Of a DNA stretch of 64,000 nucleotides, positions 1 to 11,351 are shown in pieces. The DNA is from Ampelocalamus luodianensis. Taxonomy: Eukaryota > Streptophyta > Magnoliopsida > Poales > Poaceae. The notes below the pieces were generated by a model. The model made no database searches. It was not told the origin of the DNA and worked only from the letters and a program-made list of their open reading frames with translations. The position numbers were made by a program, and so were the translations under genes. Each line of letters opens with the position of its first letter. The first letter of the stretch is position 1. Location: positions 36,358,657 through 36,422,656 of the forward strand of contig CM070632.1 in assembly GCA_036346255.1 (NCBI GenBank), in the 5' to 3' direction.

Positions 1-658
1 GGTATAGACATGAATTGGATTTATGAAAGGTGTGATCATCTTGGTAATTCAATCGAATATCCAAGAAAAAACTAAACATGACAAAAGTATAATGGGACTA
101 TGAAGCAAGTTGATCAGGCCTAAGTGTCTTCAACATTGATGAATATAGAAAAAAATTAGGTAAAATAATAACACATAAACATTTATTCTATATGTTGAAA
201 ACATAACTAAATTTAACAATGTGATGTGTATTGATGTCATGTCAACTCACATTGATGCATGTAACACGTTTTCATACATCAGCTACAGATATAGTTAGCA
301 AATAAAAATTCAGCTTATATTTATCAATCTAGACTTATTCTAGAGTTGATCATGGCGAAAACCCTTTTAAAGATAAATAACGCAACTTGTATAACAAGGC
401 TAGCTTGCAAGCCAAAGAAAAATAGACTACATCAGTTGTGTTACTAAAATAGATTACTCATTAAAAGCCAAAAAGTGCACAAATAGTTCAATGAAACTAA
501 AGTTTTGACATAGGTTCACATTTTCATTCACCTCTACAATTGTGAAACAACAAGAATTATGCTAAGCAAACTATATATGGATGGGAAAGGAATTGTTACC
601 AAACACTGAATTTCTGAAAACTATCATGTGTAGAATAAGGAAGGAGCCCATTCATTCT
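1..658. other. AT-rich intergenic DNA, nothing recognised
   Basis: No coding potential, terminal repeats or tandem structure could be identified on either strand. It is the left flank of the LTR fragment that begins at 659. Confidence 0.6.
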
Positions 659-1880
659 TGTAACGTCCCAAAATTCGGGTTTTCAACAATCTTTTGTAGT
701 TTAGGTTCCCAAAAATTTCACCAAATTTCCTTGAGTTAATGAACTTAATTGGGAATGTACAAAATTAAAACTATTTAATTTGATTAATGTAAACTTCAAT
801 TAAATAAAAATAGTGTTATTTGGGTTCCTTGTGCTCCAAGGATTTTTCCTGAATTTTCTTGGATTTTTAAGTTTAATTGGTATTTATTGGAGCCCATTCG
901 GATTTTTTTGCCTTTTTCTTAATTCAGAAATCAAATCTAATTCTAAAATTCTTTGTGGGTCAAATTGGCTCGGCCCATTCTCTCCTCTCTCTTTCTTTGG
1001 CCGTCGTCCCCTTTCTCTATCCAATTTCAACCCACCTTCACCCCTTATACGCATGCGCAGCTCACTTCGCGTTTCGCCTGCGACCCGCTTCCCTTCTCTC
1101 CACTTTGCCGCCCATCAGCCCACTCTGTGCCTGACGCGCGTGTACGAAACCCTAGCGGTCCACATCGTAGCCGCCAGCCCACCAGCTCCTACCCCATCAC
1201 CCGAGCTTGCTTGTCAACCAACGCTGCCCCAGCACACCCGTGAGCGTGTCCACCCCGGACACCGACTCCATGCTGACCTCGGCGTCTAAGTCAAGCACGA
1301 CTCCCCATGCCATAAATACTCATGCCCCGCATCACCGTTCTCCACCGTCGTACCTCCTCGAGTCGTCCCACCTGTGTCACCGGAATCGCATCGACCTCCT
1401 CCATTGATTGCCGCCGTCGGTTGGAACACCTGAGCCATCGTTCATCGCCTCCAACCTCGTCTTCCTTGCCCCCGATCACACCCACAATGCCCAAAACACT
1501 TCCGCCACGTTCCTCGCCGCCCCAGTGATTTTCTTGCACCCCAAGACTGGTTTTAACTCTTCCAATATCAACCGTAACTATCGAGAGAATCTTTTCAGGA
1601 ATGAAGGTCATGAAGACGCGTCGTCGAACTACAACGGGAGATGGATTTGCACGACATTGTTTGGTAATTTATATTGAGAAGGCAATGGCTAAAAAGATTA
1701 GTAATGATGATATCATTAATGAATGATGATCGCCTTAGTGAATTCGTAGATCTAAGTTTAAATTAATACGAATGTAATCTTATTCGTATTTTGCATAGTA
1801 TTATTGCCTTGATATGTATGGTTATAACTATGAGATCGGTGAATCAAACTTGGTTCTATTTTGCTTGTTATTTGTGCCGC
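659..1880 (+). mobile_element. Truncated LTR, gypsy family A, plus orientation
   Basis: The fragment begins with TGTAACGTCCCAAAATTCGG, the LTR start typical of one group of grass Ty3/gypsy elements. It matches the starts of the family A LTRs at 44141 (plus strand) and, read on the minus strand, at 23195, 47917 and 2757. Shared landmarks after the start are a block around TTTGGGTTCCT and a GAATTTTCTnGGATTTTT block (about 820-870). A CT-rich, coding-like leader stretch follows (about 980-1560), as in other members. The right boundary near 1880 is approximate, because sequence then switches to an LTR in the opposite orientation. The predicted peptides here are not conserved and are treated as LTR leader sequence. 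Confidence 0.7.
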
Positions 1881-2757
1881 CTCTGGCGTCGGACTCACGG
1901 CTCATCTGCGCGGCAATGAGATGGCGCTCTGACCTTCCTCCCATGACGAGAAGGGGCGCCGCGTGTAGAACACGCCAAGGCGGCTCCGGCCGTTGCAAAC
2001 GACAATGATAGGAGCTCACTGGCGGCGGTAGAATTGACAAAACACCGAGGCAGCGGTGCTGGGGTTAGATCTAAAATTCCGGCGCGACAATGGTGATCTA
2101 GGGTTCAAGGCTTCCGGGGATTGACGGCTAGGGTTGAGACGATCATTTTGACATGCACGTCGAGGCTTTAAATAGCATGTAGCAGCGGAGCTATGGGAGA
2201 GTCCAAGGGCAACACAGCGGCAGAGTCCAGCGCATGCATGAGACGAAGACGATGAACGTTGGCACGGTGGGGTCCACACATCAGCGACGGTGGCTCGGGC
2301 GAACCCGCGTCACACACGACACATGAGAGGCTGGTAGGTAGGACCGGTGAGGCGAGTGGTGGGAGAGAAAAGGTGGGCTGCGTGCGGATTTGGGTTGACG
2401 AAGATGAGGTGGGCTTCGGAGAGAAAATAGGCCGAGGAATAGGGATTCAACACAATTGATTTTCCGAGATTTTAAATAAATTTTCTATTTTAGAAATGCC
2501 AGAAAACCCAAATAGCAATTTTAAAAATAGCAAATGAACTCGAAAAATTCCACACAAATCTGAAAATACTTCCGAGCACAAAAAAGTCAACTAAAATAGT
2601 CTTGGATTTAATTGATGTTCAGATTAGTCACATTAAATTGTTTTGACTTTAAAAGTCCCATTTAAGCTTTATTAAATTCAAACAAAATTGGGTGAATTTT
2701 TTCAAGGGACGAAACTACTTAAAAATGTTTTGAAACTCATAAAATTGGGATGTTATA
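1881..2757 (-). mobile_element. Truncated LTR, gypsy family A, minus orientation
   Basis: Read on the minus strand this begins TATAACATCCCAATTTT at 2757, the family A LTR start. The AT-rich and then GC-rich layout parallels the minus-strand LTR segment at 47018-47917, including a shared 'tctaggg...cttc' stretch and a TTTATA-type box (near 2165-2175 here, 47360 there). No 5-bp target duplication is visible around 659-2757. This is therefore two fragments placed with their 5' ends outward, not one solo LTR. Confidence 0.6.
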
Positions 2758-3957
2758 ACTCCTTCACGCGCGCCACCACGAACCCCATCGCCGGTGACCG
2801 TGTCGGGTCCTAGCGCCATCGTGCCATGTCGCCGATGTGTCATCGCCACCTTATCGCCTTGTTACCTCTCTGTCCTCTGTGTCCGTCATGTTGTCGCCCT
2901 GTCACTGCCACCTTGCCACCCGATGCCATGTAGATGCCACATGCACATCGCGTCGACGTACTGCCACATCAGCATCCTCATGCCGCGTTGTCTCTTTGTC
3001 ACTCGTCACATTAACTCCACCTCAACACTCGTGCACACGTGGCATGACATGTGTACACCTACGTAGCACACCTATTCCAAAACCAAAACCTAAACCCAAA
3101 CCCGTGGACTCACTACATAATGAACCAAGTCTATGACTCGTGGACCCTACCTATGATTGCCTCTATCCTCTTTGTCCAAAAATAATATAATAATAGTCTC
3201 AGTATCTCACAACAAAGAGATATTTTTATAGTGTCATTCGGCAAAGACATAAAATTTAGTTGTCCTATAACCAATGACACAAAATTGTGATATAATGTAT
3301 TCAATTTTGCCTAGATAAACGTGCACTAGAAAAGGGCATATAGAATGGATGGTACTTACTCGCATAAGGAAGATCTCAAGCATACCAAATGAAAAAGTGT
3401 GTGAGTTACAAGGGGAAAAAAAGAGAAAAACTAGGAATAGTAGATAAAAAGAAAATAAATGGGCATCCAGTATCGGTAGTAGGTACTTGCTTCACACGAG
3501 TTCTTCGAGCACACAAAATAAAAAGTATGCGTGGTACTATGAAAAAAAGAGGAGAGAAAGTAGAGACCATACACAGAACTAATGTTAGAGGGGCACATAG
3601 AATCGGTAGTAATTGCGTGGTATAAGGAAGATTTATGAGGAAGAGATCAACAAATATAGGAATACGGGGTGTCGGGGTGATACCGATGGGACGGCCAACG
3701 CTAATGTAGCAAGAGGGTTGATCAGTAGAGCAATAAAATCAAAACAAAAACACGGAAAAAAAACCAAAGTTCATGCGTCAAGTCTAACACTCGTTTTTTA
3801 GGGAAAGAACCTATACTAAACTTAAATCATTAAATTGTTTGTAGTTATACTTTTTTTTTAATAAAAGTGTGTCAACCTAAAATTTTGGAATTAATATTGG
3901 ACAACATGGTTTGATTCAATCAGGCTTGTGATCCTTCAGCACAAATTAACACACGTC
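2758..3957. other. Intergenic stretch with a degenerate tandem repeat
   Basis: Positions 2758-3140 are CpG-rich with overlapping short reading frames in all registers and no recognisable domain. Positions 3331-3635 hold about three degenerate copies of a ~128-bp unit, anchored by a 'ggca(t/c)a...agaat(g/c)g(g/t)...ggta' block at about 3331, 3458 and 3588. Nothing else was recognised before the leader of the downstream gene. Confidence 0.5.
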
Positions 3958-4189
3958 TTATTTGTCTAACCAAGCCGCCTCCTCCCATCGCTGTTCCAGT
4001 TTCAAAAAAAGAGAATAAGTTCTATCACTACTATCAGAAAACAAAGGGAAGAAATTGTCAGGCTTCTGATACCACCAAAGAACAACTGTCACACAAACAA
4101 ATTCCATGCCTCGCCTCTGCGGCTCCGCTGCAGCTAGAAATGAAAACAAAAAATCGCGGGGATGAATTCCATGTGTATATTCCCTTCCT

Positions 4190-4560
4190 CCTCTCCTACC
4201 TCTGCCTCCCTCCTCCCTCCTACTCGTGCTCTCCAGTCTCCACTGCATGCCCCCTTGTCCTGTCTACCCCACCTCCCTTGTTCTTCCCACCCCACCCCAC
4301 CCCGCCCCGCCCCATCCCATCCCATCCCATCCCATCCCATCCCATCCCAGCACGAGGCATCTGCGCCAGTGCCGCCTCCTGACAGGGACAGCTAAAACGC
4401 ACGAAGCCATTTGCGGTTTCTGATCCCGTGGTGGTGGTTTTCTTTGCTTTGCTTTGCTTAGCCCTCTCTGAGCTGTTGTTTCTTGATGAGTTGGTGGCGC
4501 CAAGGGGGAGGAGGAGCTTCCCGGGTGCCGGCCGCCTGAAGATCCCATTCTGGGAGGGAG
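4190..4560 (+). other. Probable 5' untranslated leader exon of the XBAT32-like gene
   Basis: A long pyrimidine-rich stretch followed by GC-rich sequence ends at a good splice donor (GGGAG|GTAGGT, donor at 4561). Such C/T-rich leaders are common in grass genes. The next plausible acceptor is TTTGATAG at 5743-5750, 11 bases before the start codon at 5762. The exon start is not defined by sequence alone; 4190 marks where the pyrimidine-rich character begins. No convincing TATA box was found. Confidence 0.5.
4286..4350. repeat. Pentanucleotide microsatellite (CCCAC/CCCGC/CCCAT)13
   Basis: Thirteen uninterrupted 5-bp units: three CCCAC, two CCCGC, seven CCCAT and a final CCCAG. It lies within the predicted 5' leader exon or core promoter of the ubiquitin-ligase gene, so length variation here would alter the leader. 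Peptides predicted across it on either strand are artefacts of the repeat. Confidence 0.95.
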
Positions 4561-5750
4561 GTAGGTGCTCCCGTTTCTTGCTGCGTAGATGAGTAATTGC
4601 GTTTCTTGATCCTAATTACTCGCGCAAAACCATTTCTTTAAGCCGTTTCGTCGCCGAAAGATCTGAGTTTTGGGATGTATGCGTGCAATGTTTCCATGTT
4701 AATTTTCCTACGAATGGGTCAAGATTTCGATCCGGGTTCTTTCTTTCTTGATTAGTTGCAGAAATGTTCCAGGGCTGTTTTTTCAAATGTCAAAAAGCAT
4801 ATGTTTGTATTGATGGACTCCAGTTCTTATCCCCCTTTGTGTTCTTACTTTTTTCTTCACCAATACAAGTCAATTTGTGGCTCAATGCCGGTGCTGGTAG
4901 TTGTGCTATTCCTCCTTGTAGAAATGGGGCCGTTGTCCTGAGAGGGACAGGAGACAGTGACCTGTCTCTGCCGCTGTTTCCACCATTACTGCGTCTCCCC
5001 ACATCTCGAATAGTAAGAAGCTAATAATTGTAGTAAAACAAGACGGGTAGCTCACCGGACGTTGCTTACCATTTCTTGGGTCAATTGGGGATAGTGTGCT
5101 GCGGAAAGATGATGCCTTTAGTTCTATTCCCGTTCTTTCTAGTCAATTTGGGGTAGTTTCCTAAAGAAAGGTGCCATTTGTACTCTTTGATCCCTGTGGA
5201 GTGGCCAAGTGGTCATAGTACTGTCTTATTGGATCGACTGAGGTTACTTTCTTGCAGAATGGTGCTATATCTGTTAAAATTCCCTGTTTACTGGATAAAT
5301 TCTAGGTAGTTCTTGCAGAAAGGGGCCAACTGTGCTTCCATTTATGCCCATTGGCTTCTTATAGGGGTGGCATAGTGATCCAATTACTAATTTACTGACC
5401 CCTTACCGTGAATCCTTGGCTAGATTATTGTAAAAACGCCTCGTGATCTGTGATGCCATTTTTGTATTTGCCTACTTAGGATTTTGGTGCTTTATAAAGT
5501 GGACTGTGGACATGTGGCTTAGTTTTCCCTTTTCTTGAATCAGTTTCTTGTGGAGTGTTCAAGTGGTTTAATTCCCCTCCCAGATCGATTTGGGGCAATA
5601 TTTTGTAGCACAGGCTCTCCATTCTCGGTGCCTCAATAATCAATACCCTTGGCTTAAGGAATTCTGTGATCCCAGAGGGTGCTCAAGTGATTAAATCCCA
5701 TATTTGGTGAGTCCTTGGAGAAGTGGTACTAATATTTTGCGCTTTGATAG
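4561..5750 (+). other. Predicted 1.19-kb intron in the 5' leader
   Basis: Bounded by donor GTAGGT at 4561 and acceptor GATAG at 5750. The interior is T-rich, as expected for a plant intron. Phrases resembling 'cttgcagaa(t/a)ggtgc' recur loosely near 5250-5330. First introns in plant 5' leaders often enhance expression. That role here is inference. Confidence 0.5.
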
Positions 5751-5761
5751 GTAGAAGCGCC

Positions 5762-8700
5762 ATGGGGCTCTTAGGTATGATGGGCGACTCGTTCGGCTGC
5801 TCAGCTACCGGCGAGCGGCTCGTCTCCGCCGCAAGGGATGGAGACATCCAGGAGGCTAGGGCCCTCTTGGAGCTTAACCCCAGGCTTGCACGGTACTCGA
5901 CATTCGGGATCCGGAACTCGCCCCTACATTACTCAGCGGCGAAGGGCCACCATGAGGTGATTCATTAATTTTCTCCATACAATTGTTTCCTTATGTATAT
6001 GCAATAATTTTGAGTTACCTTTGTTAATTCGCTTAATCAATATATGTGTGTTAGTTGCTGATTGACAAGTAATTTCATTGTTCCATTAGATTGTTTCCCT
6101 CCTAATCGAATCCGGCATTGATATCAACCTTAGGAACTGCAGAGGACAGGTGAGCTCTTTTCTTTCTCACCTTGTTCATCATTGTTATTCATTTCTTGCC
6201 GATCACTAATATCTCTTCTTCCTTTAGAATATTTCATAAGGAGTATAAAGAATACTTTCTATTCAGGATTAAGAAATGAATTTAACAAATCAATTGTTCT
6301 ATAAATGGTTTATTGAAAAATATTATTGAGAACGGTCTATCTGCGTACTGTATAAACCTGTGCTTGCCACATATATCTAAGGTTGTTCATGTTCTAGAGA
6401 ATAAGAATCAGTAGTTTTTGGGAGAGGGACAGTAAGCTATATAGCGTTGCTACTTTCTGTTGGTTGAGTTCTACTGTACGAAATATCTACATAATCCTGG
6501 TGTTTGTTGTGAAGTTTTTAAGTAAATAAAGAGCTGTGTCAGGAAATCTTACATGGTAGAAAGGTCCATATGAATGACCTCAATAGAGATAGGTCCTATG
6601 GACTATTCTTCAATGGATGATTGGATATCACCTCATTATTTTGTTTTCATCTCTATTCTATAATCAGAACAAAAGGTTTCTGTGATTTTTGTGCTAACTC
6701 TAAACAATAAATTGTTATGTGCAGACTGCTCTGATGCAAGCTTCTCTATATGGTCATTGGAAAGTTGTACAGATTCTAGTTCTTTTTAAAGCTAATGTAA
6801 GTGAATATCAACAAATTTGTTTTTGTGTCAAACTTACACTGTAATGTATACTGATGCAAGTGATCTGTATCTTTAATTTTTTAGATTCACAAAAAGGATT
6901 GTTTCAGTGGTGCGACAGCTATTCACTTTGCCGCCCTAAAAGGTCATACTCGGTGCATTCGGCTTCTTGTGGCTGATTACGTGCCTAGCTTGCCGGAGTT
7001 TTGGAATATTATGCGTGGAAAATCCACAGATGAAACAAATAAGGAAGCCTTTGATGCAGTGTATGTTAAATTTTGATGTTCATCTATGTTGGCATCTTCT
7101 GATGACTCATAGATTTGTATCCTTTCTCCTGCTTTCCAGAGCTCTCCGGAGGCTAATCAATGGAAAGTCAGATGGAGGCGTTACCCCGCTTCACTTGGCA
7201 GCCCTTCATGGGCATGCTGAGAGCGTGCAACTGCTCTTAGACCTTGGAGCCTCTGTGTCTGAGGTCACTGTCAATGATGGTTCAACTATTGATCTCATAG
7301 GTAAAAAGTAAACAGAAAAAAGATAGATGTTTAGCTCAATTCAAGTCATTATGGAACTTGACCATTGGTGTCGACATCAAAATGTAGGGGACAAGTGGAA
7401 TTATCCTGAACTTTTTTATATGGTCATAGATTAACTCTTTCTTCAAATTGCAGGTTCAGGAAGCACACCCCTTCACTATGCAGCTTGTGGTGGAAGTGCT
7501 GTATGCTGCCAAGTATGTATCTACTTTTTTCTTTCATGACATTTCAAGCAATTTGTCAATTCCCATTTACTGATTGCTGTTAAACAGCTTCTCGTTGCAG
7601 CAGGAGCAAACATGGGAGCCGAAAATGCTAACGGGTATGCACTGGCACTACTCTTGTTGTTACACCACACAAATTGAACTTCTCTCATGAAGAATGTTAC
7701 CTTACAATTGCCACATCAAATTATTATATTCTTTGTTTATCTGACATGATGCTTTCTGGACATCTGATCTCTCTACCGATGTCACTTGTGTAAATTTGAC
7801 CCTGCATTTGGGTCTTTGTATGGGAATTTCTAAGCTAGCAGCAACTTTGAAATAATGATGCATAGAAGCACCTCCAATAGTTTTGAGTCATTTCTTCCTA
7901 AGTAAATCGTCTTTCCTTTGAGTTGATCTCAATACTATTTTGTGCTTATGTTAATTGTTTTTTTAAAGGTGCTTTTGTTAATTGTGATGCCATGCTGGCC
8001 TGGACTTATACCACACATCAAAACTTAACTTTCTGATTCCAATTAAGCGTTCATCAAACCTTAACTTTCTGTTTCCAATTAAGTAAGAGGGGTTGGTGGT
8101 GGCGTATGTTTATGCCGTATTGCCAAAACGATTTCCCTGTAATTTGTTTGGGTTGCTTACTCTTGTCCAATGCTATATGCTTGAAGGTTGACTCCTTTGA
8201 TGGTGGCTCGTTCATGGCACAAAAACAATGTTGAAGGTATCCTAAGCAAACAGCCAGAAGGCCGAATTCGCATTCTTCCATCACCATATCTGTCTCTCCC
8301 ACTGATGAGCATTGTCAAAATTGTTCGGTGAGTTCAAATATGAGACACAATAGGTAGATGTTCTTACCATTTTGGAATGTCTGAAATTACAAGTCCAATA
8401 CCTAACCTGTCCAAGTTGATCAAACATCTGTACTCACGCAGTACTGCGGACGAAGGCACTAACCCTTGCTTATTCCACCAGTAGATATGCCTATTGTTGC
8501 TAGGAACTCAAACACTGCAAAAAATCTCCACTTCATTTTAGGAGAAATCGCACCTCACTAGGCACAGCATGTTGAGAATAAGAACCTGGACTTTTGTCTT
8601 GTACGGCATTCAGAAACTTTTTGTCAGGCCAATTTTCAATTCTCAAAGTTCACAAAGAAAGATAAACTGATGCCTTGTTTTCCCCCATTTCTTTTGCACC

Positions 8701-9363
8701 CTTTCACAAATTCACTACTATGTTGTTGTTTACTTGCTTTACAGGGAATGTGGGTGGACAAAAACCTCTGTCTCATCTACTTGTCATGATCCATGTGCCA
8801 TATGTTTGGAGATGGAATGTACGGTAGCTGCAGAAGGTACTAACAAGCTAACCCTTGTGCTGAATCGTTCTACCCTGCCAATTCCATTAATAAGATTTTA
8901 TGTTCTAATAGGTTGTGGCCATGAGTTCTGCACCAAATGTTCACTCTATTTGTGCTCCACCACTAGCAGCTCAACATCCATCCGTGGCGTGCCTGGCTCC
9001 ATATCTTGCCCTTTGTGCAGGCACGCAATCGTCTCGTTCATAAAGCTCACGAGTACTACCCCAATAAAGGAGCTTCCATGGACAAGCTCATCATTAGCTC
9101 TATGTGCGGCCGGTGCAAGCACTGGCTCCAAGTATGCGAGCTCTTTGCACCGCCGGTCTGATATGCGTCGCTTACGCTCCTCTTCAGTTCAGCTCGGGTG
9201 CTCCTCTTTTAGATCCATTAGCTCCGGGAAATTGTCATCCATCAAGTTGAATTGCACAGGAGCTGACGAGACGATGCCTTGCCTCGTCAGCTGTCTCAGG
9301 CCAGATGTGCAGCGATCATCATCATATAGGGAAAGAATTAGAAGATATTCAGAGTTTTCATAG
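5762..9363 (+). CDS. XBOS32: Ankyrin-repeat RING-HC E3 ubiquitin ligase, XBAT32/XBOS32 type (10 coding exons)
   Basis: Coding exons by GT/AG junctions and reading phase: 5762-5956, 6090-6149, 6725-6796, 6885-7060, 7140-7300, 7454-7512, 7588-7634, 8187-8327, 8745-8836 and 8912-9363. Together they give 1455 nt, or 484 residues plus TAG. The N-terminus has GDSFGCSATGERLVSAARDG, as in Arabidopsis XBAT32 (about 508 residues). Five ankyrin repeats follow, at about residues 50-80 (SPLHYSAAKGH), 85-113 (TALMQASLYGH), 118-147 (TAIHFAALKGH), 180-210 (TPLHLAALHGH) and 225-252 (TPLHYAACGG). The RING-HC finger spans residues 321-370 (CAIC, CGHEFCTKC, CPLC) with all ligands present. A serine-rich tail follows. 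XBAT32 ubiquitinates ACC synthases and limits ethylene production during root branching. The same role here is inferred from family membership. All junctions keep frame and no break was seen. Confidence 0.93.
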
Positions 9364-9808
9364 CATTCCTCTTTGTTAGTTTTGTGCCTCCCTTTCATTT
9401 TGTGAGTTTTGGGGGTTTGGCAGTTCAAACCTGTGCAATGTTTGTTCATGTTTCTCTTTGCTTCTTTATACCTTCAGCTTGACCTGACGCTTGTCATAAT
9501 GCATGACATGATCCCCGTGCTTAAGATGTGTAATTATACAAAAAAAACTTATTAATTTTATAACTGATGAGCAAAGTTTAATGTGTCCATTCCAAGATGC
9601 TACCAGGGAGAGAATGAAGCTCATTCCCTTTCATATACAACCGAAATAATCCATGTTCACATTGTACCTTTCAGTCATATCAAAAGACTACGGTGCATGT
9701 TCTCCAGATCTGATAGAACTTGACCTTTGTTCAGCTATTGTATAACCTAAAATTACTACTCAATTTCCATGCTTGTCATACACACATGTCCGTAGATTGG
9801 ACCACTAA
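9364..9808 (+). other. 3' untranslated region and downstream flank
   Basis: AT-rich sequence follows the TAG stop with no recognisable gene. The polyadenylation site cannot be placed with confidence. The stretch ends at the TAA target duplication of the MITE beginning at 9809. Confidence 0.45.
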
Positions 9809-10418
9809 GGCTTGCATTTGTTCCGGGGCTGAGATATCTGGGTTAGCTAACTTTAACCTGACTAGGTCAGCTTAACCTAAATTTTGTGTTTGGTAACTAA
9901 CCATGTTAATCTAAATTACTGTTTGGCTACATTGGGTGGGTTAGCTGTATTAGGCTGCTCCCAATGCTCCACCTTGGCAAGTTTTTTAAAGCTGCCACGT
10001 AGAAAAAATCTGATGTGGCTATGCAATTAAGGAAGAGAGAGAGCGAGACGTATCTTATTTAGATACCACTCATACACGATTTCCTATGTAGAAATACTAG
10101 TAAATACTCTATATCAAGGGTCTAAGATACAACACTTTAAGATACTATGCATTGGGAAGATAGTATCTAAAATGCCTTTCATGCTGATAAGAAATCATAG
10201 ATGAAACCACCCACTGGGAGCAGCCTTAGCACTAGAAAAAACAGAACTTAGGAGGGTTGTTGTGCTGGGTTAGCTTATTCCACCAATTTGATAGGTTAAC
10301 TTAATCCTAGGTTAAGACCACTAAAAGGCTTTGACCGGGTGGAGTTAATCCTTCCTACCAAGGGTGATTGGCAGGTTAAACCCCGAACCAACCACTTAAC
10401 CCTGAACCAAACGCGACC
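9809..10418. mobile_element. Tourist-like MITE (outer), interrupted by a second MITE
   Basis: The ends form imperfect inverted repeats: GGCTTGCATTTGTTCCGGGG at the left, and GGTCGCGTTTGGTTCAGGG as the reverse complement of the right end. TAA flanks both sides (9806-9808 and 10419-10421), the PIF/Harbinger target duplication. Without the inner insertion the element is about 335 bp and non-coding. It lies about 450 bp downstream of the ubiquitin-ligase stop codon. Confidence 0.7.
9953..10225. mobile_element. Tourist-like MITE (inner), 273 bp
   Basis: The terminal inverted repeats are GGCTGCTCCCAATGCTCC at the left, and GGCTGCTCCCAGTGGGTGG as the reverse complement of the right end. TTA target duplications lie at 9950-9952 and 10226-10228. 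It is inserted inside the MITE at 9809-10418. No coding capacity. Confidence 0.85.
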
Positions 10419-10494
10419 TAAATAGTGCAAAGACAAATAATAATTCCGGGAAAAAACATCTAAATGCATAGTAACACCATCCATGGACAGAGAA

Positions 10495-10632
10495 GGAATT
10501 TTTTCCGAAATAATCTTTTTTTATTCGGAATTACAGAAATAATACCACTTATTTTTTTTACATAAATAACCTCGTGTCGCCGTACGGTTGGGCGACTTGG
10601 TATAGTCGTCCAACCAGAGTGCGACACATATG
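10495..10632. repeat. Left terminal inverted repeat of the MULE
   Basis: It matches the reverse complement of 21231-21364 with few mismatches, including a run of T, the AATAATACCACTT block, and the pair of GTCG...CGAC units at 10576-10596 and 10605-10625. The inner end at about 10632 is where similarity fades. Confidence 0.88.
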
Positions 10633-10823
10633 CGAATCGGTCAATGAAACGGCGATTTCATCCTACGAGGCATTGTCGCCATACGGGTTGGCGATATGAC
10701 TCTAGTCGTCATACGGTTTGGCGACTATATTTCACCTAGGCCCAAGTCGCCCAACCGTATGGCGACTTCGGGTGGCTTTAAAACCGCGCGTGCGGCCGCA
10801 CCGTCGCCATTCGGTTGAGCGAG
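10576..10823. repeat. Seven 21-bp GTCG-N13-CGAC-like units, left MULE end
   Basis: Units of exactly 21 bp with palindromic ends (GTCG/ATCG at the start, CGAC/CGAT at the end) lie at 10576, 10605, 10635, 10675, 10705, 10746 and 10803. The centres alternate between TACGGTTGG-like and its complement CCAACCGTA-like. Start-to-start spacings are 29, 30, 40, 30, 41 and 57 bp. The first two units are inside the inverted repeat and the rest are subterminal. They could be transposase-binding sites; that is inference. Confidence 0.85.
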
Positions 10824-10968
10824 CCAACGCCAAAAAGAAAAGAAAGAGAGCAGAAGGAGAGGAGAAAAGAGGAGGGGAGGAAGAAGGAGAGGGGAAAATA
10901 GTCCGCTTTGCATTGACGACCACACCGGTGAGTTTGTAGCATTGTTTTGTATAAGTATATTCTTTAAA

Positions 10969-11121
10969 CCATGGTAGGTTAGCAATCAACGTCATATGTC
11001 GTGATAGATTATTAGCAAATATTTAGAGATAGCATGATTAATTAGTAACCATTGTAGGTTAGTAAGCAACATCATGTGTAGTAACATATTGTTAGCACAT
11101 TTAGGGATAGCATGATTAATA
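10969..11121. repeat. Two-copy ~77-bp tandem repeat in the MULE
   Basis: Two diverged copies share 'ccat(g/t)gtaggttag' at the left edge and 'gatagcatgattaat' at the right edge (10969-11042 and 11048-11121). Non-coding. Confidence 0.75.
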
Positions 11122-11351
11122 CAATTAGTTTAGTAGTTTGTATAGAGAAAAAATTAGTCGATAAAAATAAATTTAATTGTGCTATTCCGCGTGCTGCGCT
11201 AATTTCGTCCGGCATGATGAATGATAACGTGTTATTTTTGTATTATAAAAACATGTCGATAACCCGTGCTTTATAGAATGTTAAATATATGTATTTATTT
11301 GCACAATAAAAAATGATAGAAATTACTTTATAATTTTGGTTGGATTAAGGA

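Noticed and set aside
4134..4548. Overlapping reading frames on both strands across the CCCAT array
   Set aside because: Proline/serine-rich or glycine/tryptophan-rich peptides created by the pentamer repeat; they overlap the predicted leader exon and have no domain.
8054..8302. 82-codon minus-strand frame
   Set aside because: It is the shadow of exon 8 of the ubiquitin-ligase gene and its preceding intron.
9953..10225. Small hairpin RNA gene
   Set aside because: The inverted ends with TTA duplications and no long internal pairing identify a MITE; microRNA origin cannot be supported from sequence alone.
10718..10995. Frames of 73-87 codons at the left MULE end
   Set aside because: They run across the 21-bp unit array on both strands; only the basic KKKRKR stretch could belong to the PMD gene's first exon, and that is unproven.
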